64,000 nucleotides of DNA from CAWEQO01 sp963811225 (GCA_963811225.1 CAWEQO010000015.1:62001-126000); one strand, 5' to 3'. Shown: positions 41,914 through 51,470, counted from the first letter of the stretch. Made by a program: numbers and translations. Notes: generated by a model from the sequence alone, not told the origin.

Positions 41914-43274
41914 TTCCGATAATCCTCCCCACGTTCCTCAAAATCTCGAAACTCGTCAAAACTCGTGCCGCCCGGTGAAAGCAGCACCTGGTCTCCTGGT
42001 TCGACCACCGCTGCGGCCGCCTGGACCGCTTCTTTCAACCCCTGGCAGCGCTCCAGCGTGTAGGGCCGCTGCCCGTCCTCAAACCGTCCAATCGCATCTA
42101 AGATGATGGGCGCCGCTTCGCCGAAAACGATCAGGTGATCGACCCGGCAGCGCACCAGTTTGGCAAGCTCGTCCCACGGCAGGTTCTTGTCTCGTCCGCC
42201 CAGCAGCAGCACCAGCGGCTCATCGAATGAGCGGATCGCTGCGATCGTGCGTTCGGGAGCCGTAGCGATCGAGTTGTTGTACCAGTTGGCTCCATGCCAC
42301 TGGCGCACCAGTTCCAGGCGGTGAGTCACGCCCCGGAAGTCCTTCACGCCTTCTTCCATGGCGCCGACCGGTAAGCCTGTGACATGGGCGATGGCGCAGG
42401 CCGCCAGCACGTTGAGCAGGTTGTACTCTCCTCGTAGCAAGATGGATGCCTGCTGCATGAGCAGTTGGTCTTGCTGTCCATCGCTCAGATACAGCGCCCC
42501 ATCCTCCACGAAGGTCCCTACCATGCCTGGCTCGGGGCGCTGCAGCCCAAAGCTGACCAGACGCCCAGGCGCCATCTCGCGCAGCGCCCATGCGCCTGGG
42601 TCTTCCCGCCCCAGCACCGCTGTGTCCTGCGGCCCCTGGAACCGGATCAGGCGCGCTTTGGCGGCGGTATAGGCCTCCATCGTACCGTGCCGGTCCAGAT
42701 GGTTCGGCGTGACGTTCAAGATCGCCGCCACCTGCGGCGAGCGGGTCATCAGCTCCAGTTGGAAGCTCGACAGCTCCAGGACCACCAGATCGTCCGGCTG
42801 GATCTGGTCCAGGTACTCGATCAGCGGCAGGCCGATGTTGCCGCCTACCCAGGCGCGCTGCGGCGCTTGTACCGCCGCCTGGGCCATGCGACCTACGAGG
42901 GTCGTGGTAGTCGTCTTCCCGGCCGAGCCGGTGATGCCCACCACCCGGCAAGGGACTGCTTCCATGAAGATCTGTGAGTCGTTCGAGAGCGGCAGGCTGC
43001 GTTCGAGTGCAGCCGCCACAATCGGCAGATCCAGCGGCACGCCACCCGAGAGGCACATCAAGTCGGTCTCGTCCAGCAGGCGCAGCGGGTGCCCGCCCAG
43101 CTCCCAGGTCACCGGGTAGCCTGCCATGCTTTCGAGTGCCTTCCGCATTTGCTCCGGTGTGCGCTTGTCGTTCAGCGTCACTTGGGCGCCATGTGTGGAC
43201 AGGAAGCGCGCCAGGGCCAGCCCTTGCCGGGCGGCTCCCAGGATCAACACGCGCTTTCCGTTCCAGGATCTCAT
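41892..43274 (-). CDS. murD: UDP-N-acetylmuramoylalanine--D-glutamate ligase
   Basis: 460 aa. V-L-I-L-G-A-A-R-Q-G-L-A-L-A-R nucleotide fold at the N-terminus, ATP loop GITGSAGKTTTTTLVG, VLELSSFQLE, NVTPNHLDRHGTMEAY and RLELV/N-S-I-A-T motifs of MurD. Adds D-Glu to UDP-MurNAc-L-Ala. ATG at 43274 lies four bases after the mraY stop. Confidence 0.97.
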   Translation of the reverse strand: MRSWNGKRVLILGAARQGLALARFLSTHGAQVTLNDKRTPEQMRKALESMAGYPVTWELGGHPLRLLDETDLMCLSGGVPLDLPIVAAALERSLPLSNDSQIFMEAVPCRVVGITGSAGKTTTTTLVGRMAQAAVQAPQRAWVGGNIGLPLIEYLDQIQPDDLVVLELSSFQLELMTRSPQVAAILNVTPNHLDRHGTMEAYTAAKARLIRFQGPQDTAVLGREDPGAWALREMAPGRLVSFGLQRPEPGMVGTFVEDGALYLSDGQQDQLLMQQASILLRGEYNLLNVLAACAIAHVTGLPVGAMEEGVKDFRGVTHRLELVRQWHGANWYNNSIATAPERTIAAIRSFDEPLVLLLGGRDKNLPWDELAKLVRCRVDHLIVFGEAAPIILDAIGRFEDGQRPYTLERCQGLKEAVQAAAAVVEPGDQVLLSPGGTSFDEFRDFEERGEDYRKWVQELS

Positions 43275-43278
43275 CTCA

Positions 43279-44289
43279 TCACACCAATGCCAAAGCAATC
43301 CCTAAAAAGGCGAACAGCAGGCTCACCAGCCAGAACCGCTGCACAACTTGGGTCTCGCTCCAACCCAACAGCTCGAAATGCAAATGCACCGGAGCCATCT
43401 TGAAAAACCGCTTACCCTTGGTCGCCTTGAAGTATACGATTTGGATCACCACGCTCAGAGCCTCGCTGACCGGGATGATGGCGATGATCGGCAGCAGCAG
43501 CCACTGGCCCGTCATCAGAGTCACCACGCCCAGTGTGGCTCCCAGCGAGAGCGCTCCGGCATCGCCCATGAACAGCTCCGCCGGGTGGGCGTTGAACCAC
43601 AAGAACCCGAACAAGGCCCCTACCATGGTGAAGCAGAAGCGCCCGATGAACACCTGTCCCTGCAGCAGGGCAATCGCCCCATAACCGGCGAAGGCCGTCG
43701 CAGAGATGATCCCCGCCAGTCCGTCCAATCCATCCGTGAAGTTGACCGCATTCGACATGCCCACGATGATGAAGGCCGCGATCGGGATGTACCAGATGCC
43801 CAGCGGGATGGGCTCTTTCAGCGCCGGCCAGTACAGCTGCGGCGAGCCGAGCGAGTATTTCAACCCGTACGCCGCGCCTAAAGCCAGCAGCACCTGCAGC
43901 AAAAACTTGGTGCGGATGCGCATCCCCAGGCCGCGCCGCGGGCCGCGAATGCCTTCCCAATCGTCGATGGCGCCCAGCAGCCCGAACCCGAGCATGACCA
44001 GCACCGGCAGCAGCACCGAGCGGCCCAGTACGTCCAGGCCGATCACCTTGGCTGCGTTCAGCAGGATGGTCACCATCGCTACCGGCAGGATGAACATCAC
44101 CCCACCCATGGTCGGCGTTCCCATTTTGGTAATGTGCATGCCCGGCTCTTCCACTCGGATCAGCTTACCGATCTTGAAGTGCCGCAGCAGGCGGATCAAC
44201 GGTCCGCCCCAAATCACCGCCAGCATGAACCCTAACGTGCTCAACGCCAGCGCCAGTGGGGTTTCCATTACAGGAGGAGTAGGATCCAT
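43279..44289 (-). CDS. mraY: phospho-N-acetylmuramoyl-pentapeptide-transferase
   Basis: 336 aa integral membrane enzyme making lipid I on undecaprenyl phosphate. M-G-T-P-T-M-G-G-V near residue 52, catalytic N-A-V-N-F-T-D-G-L-D-G-L-A-G, MGDAGALSLGATLG and the HLHFELLGWSE segment near the end are family marks. The start overlaps the murF stop (TGATG); a second Met seven codons in is possible. Confidence 0.97.
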   Translation of the reverse strand: MDPTPPVMETPLALALSTLGFMLAVIWGGPLIRLLRHFKIGKLIRVEEPGMHITKMGTPTMGGVMFILPVAMVTILLNAAKVIGLDVLGRSVLLPVLVMLGFGLLGAIDDWEGIRGPRRGLGMRIRTKFLLQVLLALGAAYGLKYSLGSPQLYWPALKEPIPLGIWYIPIAAFIIVGMSNAVNFTDGLDGLAGIISATAFAGYGAIALLQGQVFIGRFCFTMVGALFGFLWFNAHPAELFMGDAGALSLGATLGVVTLMTGQWLLLPIIAIIPVSEALSVVIQIVYFKATKGKRFFKMAPVHLHFELLGWSETQVVQRFWLVSLLFAFLGIALALV

Positions 44290-45711
44290 CAGGATGACAC
44301 CTCCAGGGCCGCCACAATCCGGTCCATTCTCAATCCGTGCGAACCTTTAATCAGAACGATATCTCCTTCCTTCAGGTGCGACTGCAAATAGTCGATCGTT
44401 TCCGGCACGTCGTTTAAGCTGGTGATCGCGCCTTTGCGCAGCCCGGCCTTCCGGGCCGATTCGGCAATGATCCTACCGCGCTCGCCAACCGTGACGAGCT
44501 CGGCGCATACTTCCGCCGCCCGCACGCCCACGAGTTCGTGGCCTTTGCGTTCGTACTGTCCGAGCTCCAGCATCTCACCCAGCACCGCAATCTTGCGCCC
44601 CGGCAGCTCTTCGAGCAGGTTGAGCGCCGCCATGGTCGACTCGGGCGAGGCGTTGTAGGTGTCGTCGAGGATGAAAGCTCCATTGTCCGTGTGTACCGCC
44701 ACCAGCCGCAGCTGGTTGCGGCCCCACTGCAGCCCGGCGATGATCTCTTGCCAGGGCATGCCTTCCACCAACCCCACCGCCGCCGCACGCAGGGCGGTAT
44801 GCACCGAGTGCCGCCCGATCAATGGGACACGCAGGTGCAGCACTTCGTTGTAGTAGTGCATCCGGAAGCGAATGCCTTCCAAGCCCAGGCTTTCCACATT
44901 GTCGGCCCACAGCTCTGCGCCGGGGTCCATGCCGTAGTACAGCACCGAGGCTTGCGTCACGTCCGCCATCGGCCGCACCCATGGGTCGTCGAAGTTCAAA
45001 ATGGCTACACCCTCTGGAGAGGGGGGCAGCGCCTGCACCAGCTCGGACTTGCCCCGGGCGATCGCTTCCTGCGATCCGGCCCGCTCGGCGTGGACGGTGC
45101 CCACGTTGGTGACCACGCCCACTTGCGGCAGCGCCAGGTCGCTCAGGAACGAGATTTCGCCCGGCATGTAAAAGCCCATCTCCAGCACCGCACATTCGTG
45201 GCCCGGCCCCAGTCGGAGCAGGCTCAGCGGCAGCCCGATCTCGTTGTTCAGGTTGCCCGGATTTTTGAAGGTGCGATATCGCTGGCTCAACACTTCGGCC
45301 ACCAGTTCTTTCGTGGTGGATTTCCCCACGCTTCCGGTGATGCCAATCACCTGCAGGTCCAGTTTGCGCCGCCAGAAGCGGGCTACGGTCTGCAGCGCCT
45401 TGAGCGTGTCATCGACCCGCACACAGAACGGCGGCTCAGGCTGGGCGAATTCTTCCGGCAGCTTGCCGGCGCGCAGATCGACCGTGTTGTGCTTGTACGA
45501 TAGGTCTTCCTGCACCAGCGCCAGGTGCGCGCCGCGCTCGAACGCGTGATCGACGTAGTCGTGGCCGTTGACTCGCTCCCCCACCAGGGCGACAAACATC
45601 GCTCCGGGAATGACTTGCCTTGAATTCGATGGATGCCTCGCTGATGATCAGCGAGGCCCCAGGGCCAGGGGCGCCAGTGATAGCTTCTAACACATCGGCC
45701 AGCGTCAGCAT
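44289..45711 (-). CDS. murF: UDP-MurNAc-tripeptide--D-Ala-D-Ala ligase, split by a +1 frameshift
   Basis: About 473 aa over two frames. The first frame (ATG at 45711, AAAGG upstream) gives M-L-T-L-A-D-V-L-E-A-I and ...IISEASI; the second gives SRQVIPGAMFVALVGERVNGH, the ATP loop GITGSVGKSTTKEL, F-K-N-P-G-N-L-N-N-E-I-G and N-A-S-P-E-S. If one A of the GAATTC at 45622-45627 (minus strand) is dropped, the junction reads the canonical IDSRQV of MurF. Adds D-Ala-D-Ala to the tripeptide. The gene is essential, so the frameshift is probably an assembly error. murE, usually beside it, is absent. Confidence 0.93.
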
Positions 45712-45723
45712 TTGCGCATACCT

Positions 45724-47514
45724 TTAGTTCCCGTAAAGTCTCAATCGTTCCGCATCGGGCGGTAGATCGATCAGCTTGACAAGATCGGTCACCACGTCTT
45801 TAAAGATGGGCGTGGCCACGACCGAGCCCCACATCGAGGACTGGGGTTTCTCCAGCCAGACGTACACTACAAAGCGCGGGTCGTCCACCGGGCCCCAACC
45901 AACAAACGAGGTGTTTGTCAGGTTGGTATCGTACCCGCCCTCGGAGGGGATTTCACCCGTGCCGGTCTTCCCGGCTAAGTTGTACCCATCCACCAGCGCC
46001 GCGGAACCTTCTTCCAACAGCGATACGGACAGCATCTCGGTCAGCGTATGAGCGGTTTTGGCTTTGATCGGCTGGCCCACCAGGGTGGGAGTCACCTCAC
46101 GCTGGTAACCATTTTCGATCACGGCCTTAAGAATGTGCGGAGCCATCATCTTGCCGTCGTTCGCAACGGCCGAAATCGCCATGATCATTTGAATGGGCGT
46201 GGCCGCCAGACCTTGACCAAACGAGTTGGTCGCCAGGTTGACTTCGGCCCAGTTGGGGTCGCCCGGTATGCTCAATGGGAAGGTTACCTCACCCGCTAAG
46301 TCGACGTTGGTGCGGTGGCCGATCCCAAATTCCTTCATATAGGAGTAGAATTTGGGGGCTCCTAACGTGGTCGAAACCCAAGACAGGCAGACATTCAGCG
46401 AGTGCTGCATGCACCCGGTCATGGTCTGCGGGCCCCATGCGCCGCGATCCCAGTTGTAAATGTTGTACCCACCGTATGGGAAAACGCCCGTGTCAACGAA
46501 CGTGGTGTCTGGCGTCACGACGCCTGCGTCCAATGCAGACGCCATGGTCAGTACCTTGAATACCGAGCCCGGCTCATAGGTTTGGCCAATCGCCCGGTTG
46601 AACGGGGTGGTCGCGCTGAACACTTCGCTCAGCTTCCAGTACTCGTTCAGGTCAATCCGCGGCGTGGTTGCCATCGCCAGAATTTCGCCGGTCTTTGGAT
46701 CCAGCACAACGATCGTTCCGGATTCTGCATCGTTCGATTCTACCGCGTTATCCAGAATCCGTTCGACAGATGACTGGATTTCTCGGTCGATCGTCAGCAC
46801 AAGGCTCGCCCCAGGTGGGACCACCGGGAGATCGCTGGCTTTATTCGGATCGTAATAATAGGTCGCCTCGACCGGCGTGCCTGCCAGGAGGTCATTATAC
46901 TTCTCTTCAACTCCGAAATAAGGCCGGCCGGTGTCCGGGTCCAAGAACGAATAAAAGCCAACGAGGTTGGACGCCAGCGAGTTTTCCGGGTAGCTGCGCT
47001 GCAAGCGTGGCCGCCATTCCAACCCGTCCAGGTTCGGTGGTTTCTTCCCTTTCCGCAAATCGCTCTTGCTGATGGTTACGGACTTGTACTGGTCAACCCG
47101 CTTTTCCAGCTCGGCAATCTTGTCGGGCGTCACGATCTTTTCCAGGGTGACGTATTCGTGCTTGCCTTTTTCGAATTTTATCTCGGCTTTATCGAGCGCT
47201 TCTTTATAATCTGTTCCCAGGATCTCGTTCACGTTCTGAGCAATCGTCACTGCGTCGGTCACGTCGATCAGGTTGAGGCCGACTTCGTAGACTTCTTTAT
47301 TCCCCGCGAGCAGGTTACCCCAACGGTCGTAGATATTGCCACGCTCTGGGTACAACGTAACATTTTCGGATATGTAATTGTTATCGGCGATTGTTTCCAG
47401 TTCTCTCGCGCTGGCGTTGGTTTGAATGCGCGCCATCTGCCCGACGATCATCATCCCGAGCAGGGTGAGTGAGATCCCAACCGTATGCAAGCGAGACCAA
47501 AGTCCAACGTTCAT
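45724..47514 (-). CDS. ftsI: class B penicillin-binding protein (FtsI/PBP3-like)
   Basis: 596 aa. One N-terminal membrane helix (VGISLTLLGMMIVGQMARIQ), the dimerisation PERGNIYDRWGN motif, then a transpeptidase domain with active-site S-x-x-K (GSVFK), S-x-N (SLN in MQHSLNVCLSW) and K-T-G (AGKTGTGE). It crosslinks septal peptidoglycan with FtsW. The ATG at 47514 overlaps the stop of the FtsL-like gene (ATGA). Confidence 0.95.
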   Translation of the reverse strand: MNVGLWSRLHTVGISLTLLGMMIVGQMARIQTNASARELETIADNNYISENVTLYPERGNIYDRWGNLLAGNKEVYEVGLNLIDVTDAVTIAQNVNEILGTDYKEALDKAEIKFEKGKHEYVTLEKIVTPDKIAELEKRVDQYKSVTISKSDLRKGKKPPNLDGLEWRPRLQRSYPENSLASNLVGFYSFLDPDTGRPYFGVEEKYNDLLAGTPVEATYYYDPNKASDLPVVPPGASLVLTIDREIQSSVERILDNAVESNDAESGTIVVLDPKTGEILAMATTPRIDLNEYWKLSEVFSATTPFNRAIGQTYEPGSVFKVLTMASALDAGVVTPDTTFVDTGVFPYGGYNIYNWDRGAWGPQTMTGCMQHSLNVCLSWVSTTLGAPKFYSYMKEFGIGHRTNVDLAGEVTFPLSIPGDPNWAEVNLATNSFGQGLAATPIQMIMAISAVANDGKMMAPHILKAVIENGYQREVTPTLVGQPIKAKTAHTLTEMLSVSLLEEGSAALVDGYNLAGKTGTGEIPSEGGYDTNLTNTSFVGWGPVDDPRFVVYVWLEKPQSSMWGSVVATPIFKDVVTDLVKLIDLPPDAERLRLYGN

Positions 47515-47984
47515 GGTTGCATCCCCCGTGTATTTTCTGTAACCGTGATAATTCCTTGGAACAACCACTCCCACAGTGATTGCTTGTAGCTCGGTTTGAT
47601 CACGGGTGGATTGATCTTGACCGGCGCAGGCGGTGGCGCCATGATTGCAGTCTGCCGTCCTGGATAGCCCGGAATGACCATATAGATCATGCTGTCTTCA
47701 CCAATCGGCTCGAAGCCGAGTGCGGCAGCCCGGCCTTCCATTTGCGCTGCCGAGGTGATGAACGCCAGGTTCGACTTCATGTTGGAGATGCGACGTAGTG
47801 TCTTCTCGCGTTCCCATTCCAGATCCTGGATCTGGACGCCCGCCTCAACGGTCTTGGCGGAGATATAGAGGTAAAGCCCGGCAACAAGCGCTACCATGAC
47901 GAGAACCAGCATAAACAGACCAATCCGTTGAAGCTGGATCCGCCAGGGAGCTTGCTGGTAGGCTTGGGTCATACTTTGCGTCAT
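47511..47984 (-). CDS. FtsL/DivIC-like bitopic division protein
   Basis: 157 aa with a short cytoplasmic tail, one membrane helix (about 22-42, GLFMLVLVMVALVAGLYLYI) and a following coiled coil (Q-I-Q-D-L-E-W-E-R-E-K-T-L-R-R-I-S), then a proline-rich stretch and a C-terminal amphipathic segment. This layout and the place between rsmH and ftsI fit FtsL, which activates the septal synthase. Sequence identity to FtsL is always low, so the name rests on position and layout. Confidence 0.75.
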   Translation of the reverse strand: MTQSMTQAYQQAPWRIQLQRIGLFMLVLVMVALVAGLYLYISAKTVEAGVQIQDLEWEREKTLRRISNMKSNLAFITSAAQMEGRAAALGFEPIGEDSMIYMVIPGYPGRQTAIMAPPPAPVKINPPVIKPSYKQSLWEWLFQGIITVTENTRGMQP

Positions 47985-48028
47985 TGCTGCTACCTTTTTG
48001 CGGAGTGTTGCCCCAACTCATGCAAAAG

Positions 48029-48979
48029 TCATGCCAGGTTCAGCTTCTCCGCAACTCTCAAGCGAGCGCTGCGCGCTCGTGGATTATTTTGAGTTTCTGT
48101 TTCTGCCGCCGTAATCGGACGGCGGCTTACTTCTCTCAGGGACGCCCTGTGCCCACAGGTGCAAACGGGTTGCTCAGGAGGACAAATACAGTCCTTGCTT
48201 TCCCTCCGGAAGAACTGCTTGACGATGCGATCTTCGAGCGAATGGAAGGAAATAACAGCAAGTCTTCCTTCCGGCGCTAGCGCTGCCATGGCTTGCGGTA
48301 AAAATGTTTCGACAGCTTGCAGCTCTTCATTTACAGCGATCCGGAGAGCCTGAAAAGAGCGCGTTGCAGGGTGGATGCGGCTTCGTTTTCCCCCGGTCGC
48401 TTTCGAGATCACCTCGGCAAGTTGGAGGGTTGTCTCCAACGGTCGTTCCAGGCAGATGGCTCGGGCAATCTTTCTTGACTGCCTCTCCTCACCATACCGC
48501 CAGAGGATGTTTGCGAGTTCTTCCTCCGGCAGTTGGTTCACGAGATCTGCTGCCGTTAAGGATTGATCTGGACGAAAGCGCATGTCTAAAGGTCCCTCTT
48601 TTAGAAAGGAGAAACCTCTTTCTGGGGTGTCGATCTGCATCGATGAGACTCCTAGGTCGGCGACAATCCCGTCAACGTTATTCCAGTTCAATTGACTGAC
48701 TTGCTCCAGGAGCGTGGTGTAGGATGCATGCACAAGTGTGTAGCGTCCTTGGTATTCGATGAGGCGCTGGTTTGCTAATTCCAGCGCCCGGGGGTCGAGG
48801 TCGAAACCGAGAAGCTGCCCGTCTGGGCTGCTTGCCTCTAATATCCCCCAGGCATGGCCTCCGGCTCCAATGGTGGCATCCACGTAGCGCCCTGGGCTTT
48901 TTGGGCGTAATGCGGCTATAATCTCTTGGTAAAGAACAGGATGATGGAAGTGCTCTTCATTGCTAGAAGCATGTTCCAT
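48029..48979 (-). CDS. rsmH: 16S rRNA (cytosine1402-N4)-methyltransferase
   Basis: 316 aa from the ATG at 48979. H-H-P-V-L-Y-Q-E at the start, SAM motif YVDATIGAGGHAWGILE, DLGVSSMQIDTPERGFSF, R-F-R-P-D-Q-S-L-T-A, RIHPATRSFQALRI and VISFHSLEDRIVK are all RsmH marks, plus a Cys/His group near the C-terminus. Methylates C1402 in the ribosomal P site. Begins five bases after the mraZ stop. Confidence 0.97.
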   Translation of the reverse strand: MEHASSNEEHFHHPVLYQEIIAALRPKSPGRYVDATIGAGGHAWGILEASSPDGQLLGFDLDPRALELANQRLIEYQGRYTLVHASYTTLLEQVSQLNWNNVDGIVADLGVSSMQIDTPERGFSFLKEGPLDMRFRPDQSLTAADLVNQLPEEELANILWRYGEERQSRKIARAICLERPLETTLQLAEVISKATGGKRSRIHPATRSFQALRIAVNEELQAVETFLPQAMAALAPEGRLAVISFHSLEDRIVKQFFRRESKDCICPPEQPVCTCGHRASLREVSRRPITAAETETQNNPRARSARLRVAEKLNLA

Positions 48980-48984
48980 AAGAA

Positions 48985-49419
48985 TTAAACCGATAAGTCC
49001 AATGCTGCAAACCGCTGTCCATTTGCTTCTGCATCCTGTAGCGTTGCATTTTCCTCGTTCCATCGTTCGGGTGACCAGATTTCAAAGTAGTCACCAACCC
49101 CTACCACGATGGCTGACCCTTCTAACTGGGCAGCCTGCCGCAAGAATTGTGGGATCAAAAAGCGCCCGGCGCGATCGACTTCAACTCGATCGGCATGTGC
49201 AAAGATCAGGCGCTTCAACTGCCGGGCAGTAGGGTTCGTCATGCTCATGCGATTGATCCGCTCGTAGATCTGTTCGAAGGAGGAAGAAGTGAGCACCATC
49301 AGGTTTTCGTCGAAACCCTGGGTGATGAAGGCGCCGTTTTGCAACAAGTCCCGGTATCGCGCCGGGATTGTCAGGCGGCCTTTCTCATCAATCGTGTGCT
49401 CGTACTGTCCTAAGAACAT
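48985..49419 (-). CDS. mraZ: transcriptional regulator MraZ
   Basis: 144 aa from the ATG at 49419, with GAGG upstream. Two AbrB-like swapped-hairpin units: F-L-G-Q-Y-E-H-T-I-D-E-K-G-R-L-T-I-P-A-R-Y at the N-terminus and V-E-V-D-R-A-G-R-F-L-I-P in the middle. MraZ binds GTGG repeats in front of its own gene and represses the dcw operon; such repeats are visible here. The C-terminal part is typical for the family. Confidence 0.97.
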   Translation of the reverse strand: MFLGQYEHTIDEKGRLTIPARYRDLLQNGAFITQGFDENLMVLTSSSFEQIYERINRMSMTNPTARQLKRLIFAHADRVEVDRAGRFLIPQFLRQAAQLEGSAIVVGVGDYFEIWSPERWNEENATLQDAEANGQRFAALDLSV

Positions 49420-49469
49420 TCGTTCTACCTCGGCTAGATATGCGGAACGCCGGATTCGGCTCCGGCGCT

Positions 49470-49503
49470 CCACTTTCTCCCACTTTTCACCACATTTATC
49501 CAC
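49470..49503 (-). promoter_or_regulatory. MraZ operator: four GTGG boxes at 10-bp spacing
   Basis: On the minus strand GTGG occurs at plus-strand CCAC positions 49470-49473, 49480-49483, 49490-49493 and 49500-49503, exactly one helix turn apart. They start right after the -10 box, the expected layout for MraZ autorepression. Confidence 0.9.
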
Positions 49504-49532
49504 AGTATATCCGAAAAGAAGCAACAATGCAA
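49504..49532 (-). promoter_or_regulatory. dcw operon promoter
   Basis: Minus strand TTGCAT (49532-49527), 17-bp spacer, TATACT (49509-49504). Leader to mraZ about 75 nt, covering the GTGG boxes. Confidence 0.8.
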
Positions 49533-49649
49533 GCGCTATCACCCACCTGTAATCTTTGTAAGGATTTCTTTACGAATAAATCGTAGAGCAGTAATAATAT
49601 TTTTGTTAATTTCTACCAACCACACCGCTCATCCAAAAGGAGTCACTCG

Positions 49650-50450
49650 ATGCACTGGACCGACCGCTCATTCCTCCGCCAGGAAGCCTACCGCCAGCCC
49701 GACAAGCTCGCCGCCCGTCAGGCTCTCCATCAGCACTACAACCAGAACCCAGAGCCCTGGTTCTCCTGGGTCTTCGACCGCCTGGACCTCCAGCCCGGGC
49801 TGCGCATCCTGGACGTTGGCTGTGGGCCCGCCGACCTGTGGCGGCACAATCTCGATCGCCTGCCGCCCGACCTCTCGGTTACCCTGGCCGATCTGTCGCA
49901 AGGCATGGCCGCCCGCGCCGCCGCCACCCTCCCCGCCGCATCCGGCCGCACCCACTTTTCCTTCCTTTCCGCCGATATCCAGCGCCTGCCCTTCGAGGAC
50001 GCCCGCTTCGACCTGGTCATCGCCAACCACATGCTCTACCACGTCCCCGACCTGCCTGCCGGACTGCAAGAGATCCGGCGCATCCTGGCTCCCGGCGGTC
50101 GTTTGTGCGCCACCGCCAACGGCCGCGGTCACATGATCGAGCTCAGCCTGCTGGCCGGGCAGCCTCTCGGCCAGACCGTCATGGAGGCAATGGTCGAGCG
50201 TTTCGGTCTGGAGGTCGCTCCGAGCGTGCTTTCTCCCTGCTTCACTGCCGTTCAGATCGAACCCTACCCCGACGGGATGTGGGTCACCGAGGCCGAGCCC
50301 CTGGTCGCCTACGTGGAGAGCATGTTCCATTCAGGAGAGGCCCACCCCGATCACGACACCGTCCGCAGCCAGGTCGAAGCCCGCATCCAGATCGAAGGCG
50401 GCTACCGTGTCACCAAGGCCAGCGGCATCATCCGCGCGGTCCGAATTTGA
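49650..50450 (+). CDS. class I SAM-dependent methyltransferase
   Basis: 266 aa. SAM motif I ILDVGCGPADLW near residue 52, an acidic VTLADLS strand end, motif for the third strand RLPFEDARFDLVIANHMLYHVPD, and GGRLCATANG. UbiE/Methyltransf_11 type. The substrate is unknown. AAAGGAG precedes the ATG. A weak TTTACG-17-TAATAA pair at 49569-49597 could be its promoter, divergent from the dcw operon. Confidence 0.88.
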   Translation: MHWTDRSFLRQEAYRQPDKLAARQALHQHYNQNPEPWFSWVFDRLDLQPGLRILDVGCGPADLWRHNLDRLPPDLSVTLADLSQGMAARAAATLPAASGRTHFSFLSADIQRLPFEDARFDLVIANHMLYHVPDLPAGLQEIRRILAPGGRLCATANGRGHMIELSLLAGQPLGQTVMEAMVERFGLEVAPSVLSPCFTAVQIEPYPDGMWVTEAEPLVAYVESMFHSGEAHPDHDTVRSQVEARIQIEGGYRVTKASGIIRAVRI

Positions 50451-50526
50451 ATACACGCCCCACTCCCTTCAAGGGCGTTAGACATTCTTTATTCCAATCA
50501 ACAGTTGCTGTAGAAAGGCCAACCAA

Positions 50527-51463
50527 ATGATCCAACGCTTCCCCTTTGCGCACACCTTTTCCATCGTTGCCCGCGACCCCAAGACCGGGCAAATGGGCGT
50601 CGCCGTCCAATCCCACTGGTTCTCGGTCGGCTCCATCGTCACCTGGGGCGAGGCCGGGGTGGGGGTGGTCGCCACCCAATCCATGGTCGAGCCCAGCTAC
50701 GGCCCGCTCGGACTGACCCTGATGAAGGCCGGTAAAACCCCTCAAGAGGCGCTCACCTCCCTACTCGCCAGTGACGAAGGCCGCGCCCTGCGCCAGGTCG
50801 CCATGCTCGACACCCAGGGCCGCGTTGCCACTCATACCGGTGAGCGCTGCATCGCCGATGCCGGTCACGAAACCGGCGACGGCTTTTCCTGTCAGGCCAA
50901 CATGATGGCCAACGCCAAGATTTGGCCCGCCATGGCCGCGGCTTACCGCGCCGCACAGGGCGACCTCCCACACCGCCTGCTCTCTGCCCTGGAGGCCGGG
51001 CAGGCCGCCGGCGGCGACATCCGCGGCAAGCAGAGCGCTGCCATCTTGATCGTCAAGCCCGAAATCGACCGGTCAACCCTGGGCCGACCGCTGGATGGAC
51101 CTGCGCGTCGAGGATCATTCCGAGCCTATCCCCGAACTGCGCCGCCTGGTGGATATTTTCCTGGCTTACGAGTACATGAATCACGGCGATGAACGCCTGG
51201 GCGCAGGCGAGGTCGACGAGGCGATGCAGGCTTATCAAACTGCCGCCCGTATGGCTCCTCACATCGACGAGCTGCCCTTCTGGCAGGCCGTCACCCTGGC
51301 CGACACCGGTCGGGTTGAAGAATCCCTGCCCATCTTTAAGCAAGTCTTCGCCTCCAACCCCAACTGGGCCATCCTCGTCCAGCGCTTGCCGGTCTGCGGC
51401 CTCCTGCGCGATGACCCTGAGATGATGCGCCGCATTTTGGCAGAGAGAGAATCGTCCGCATGA
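50527..51463 (+). CDS. DUF1028 Ntn-hydrolase-like protein with TPR-like tail, split by a +1 frameshift
   Basis: About 311 aa over two frames. The first part has the DUF1028 pattern: H-T-F-S-I-V-A-R-D-P-K-T-G-Q-M-G-V-A-V-Q-S, W-G-E-A-G-V-G-V-V-A-T-Q-S, and the VAMLDTQGRVATHTG segment. The second frame gives QPWADRWMDLRVEDHSEPI and a helical, TPR-like tail (LGAGEVDEAMQAYQTAARM). Skipping one base in CGGTCA at 51071-51076 joins DR to QPWADRW. DUF1028 proteins are thought to be Ntn-type hydrolases of unknown substrate; the TPR-like C-terminus is a known subtype. Confidence 0.8.
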
Positions 51464-51470
51464 TTGGCAC

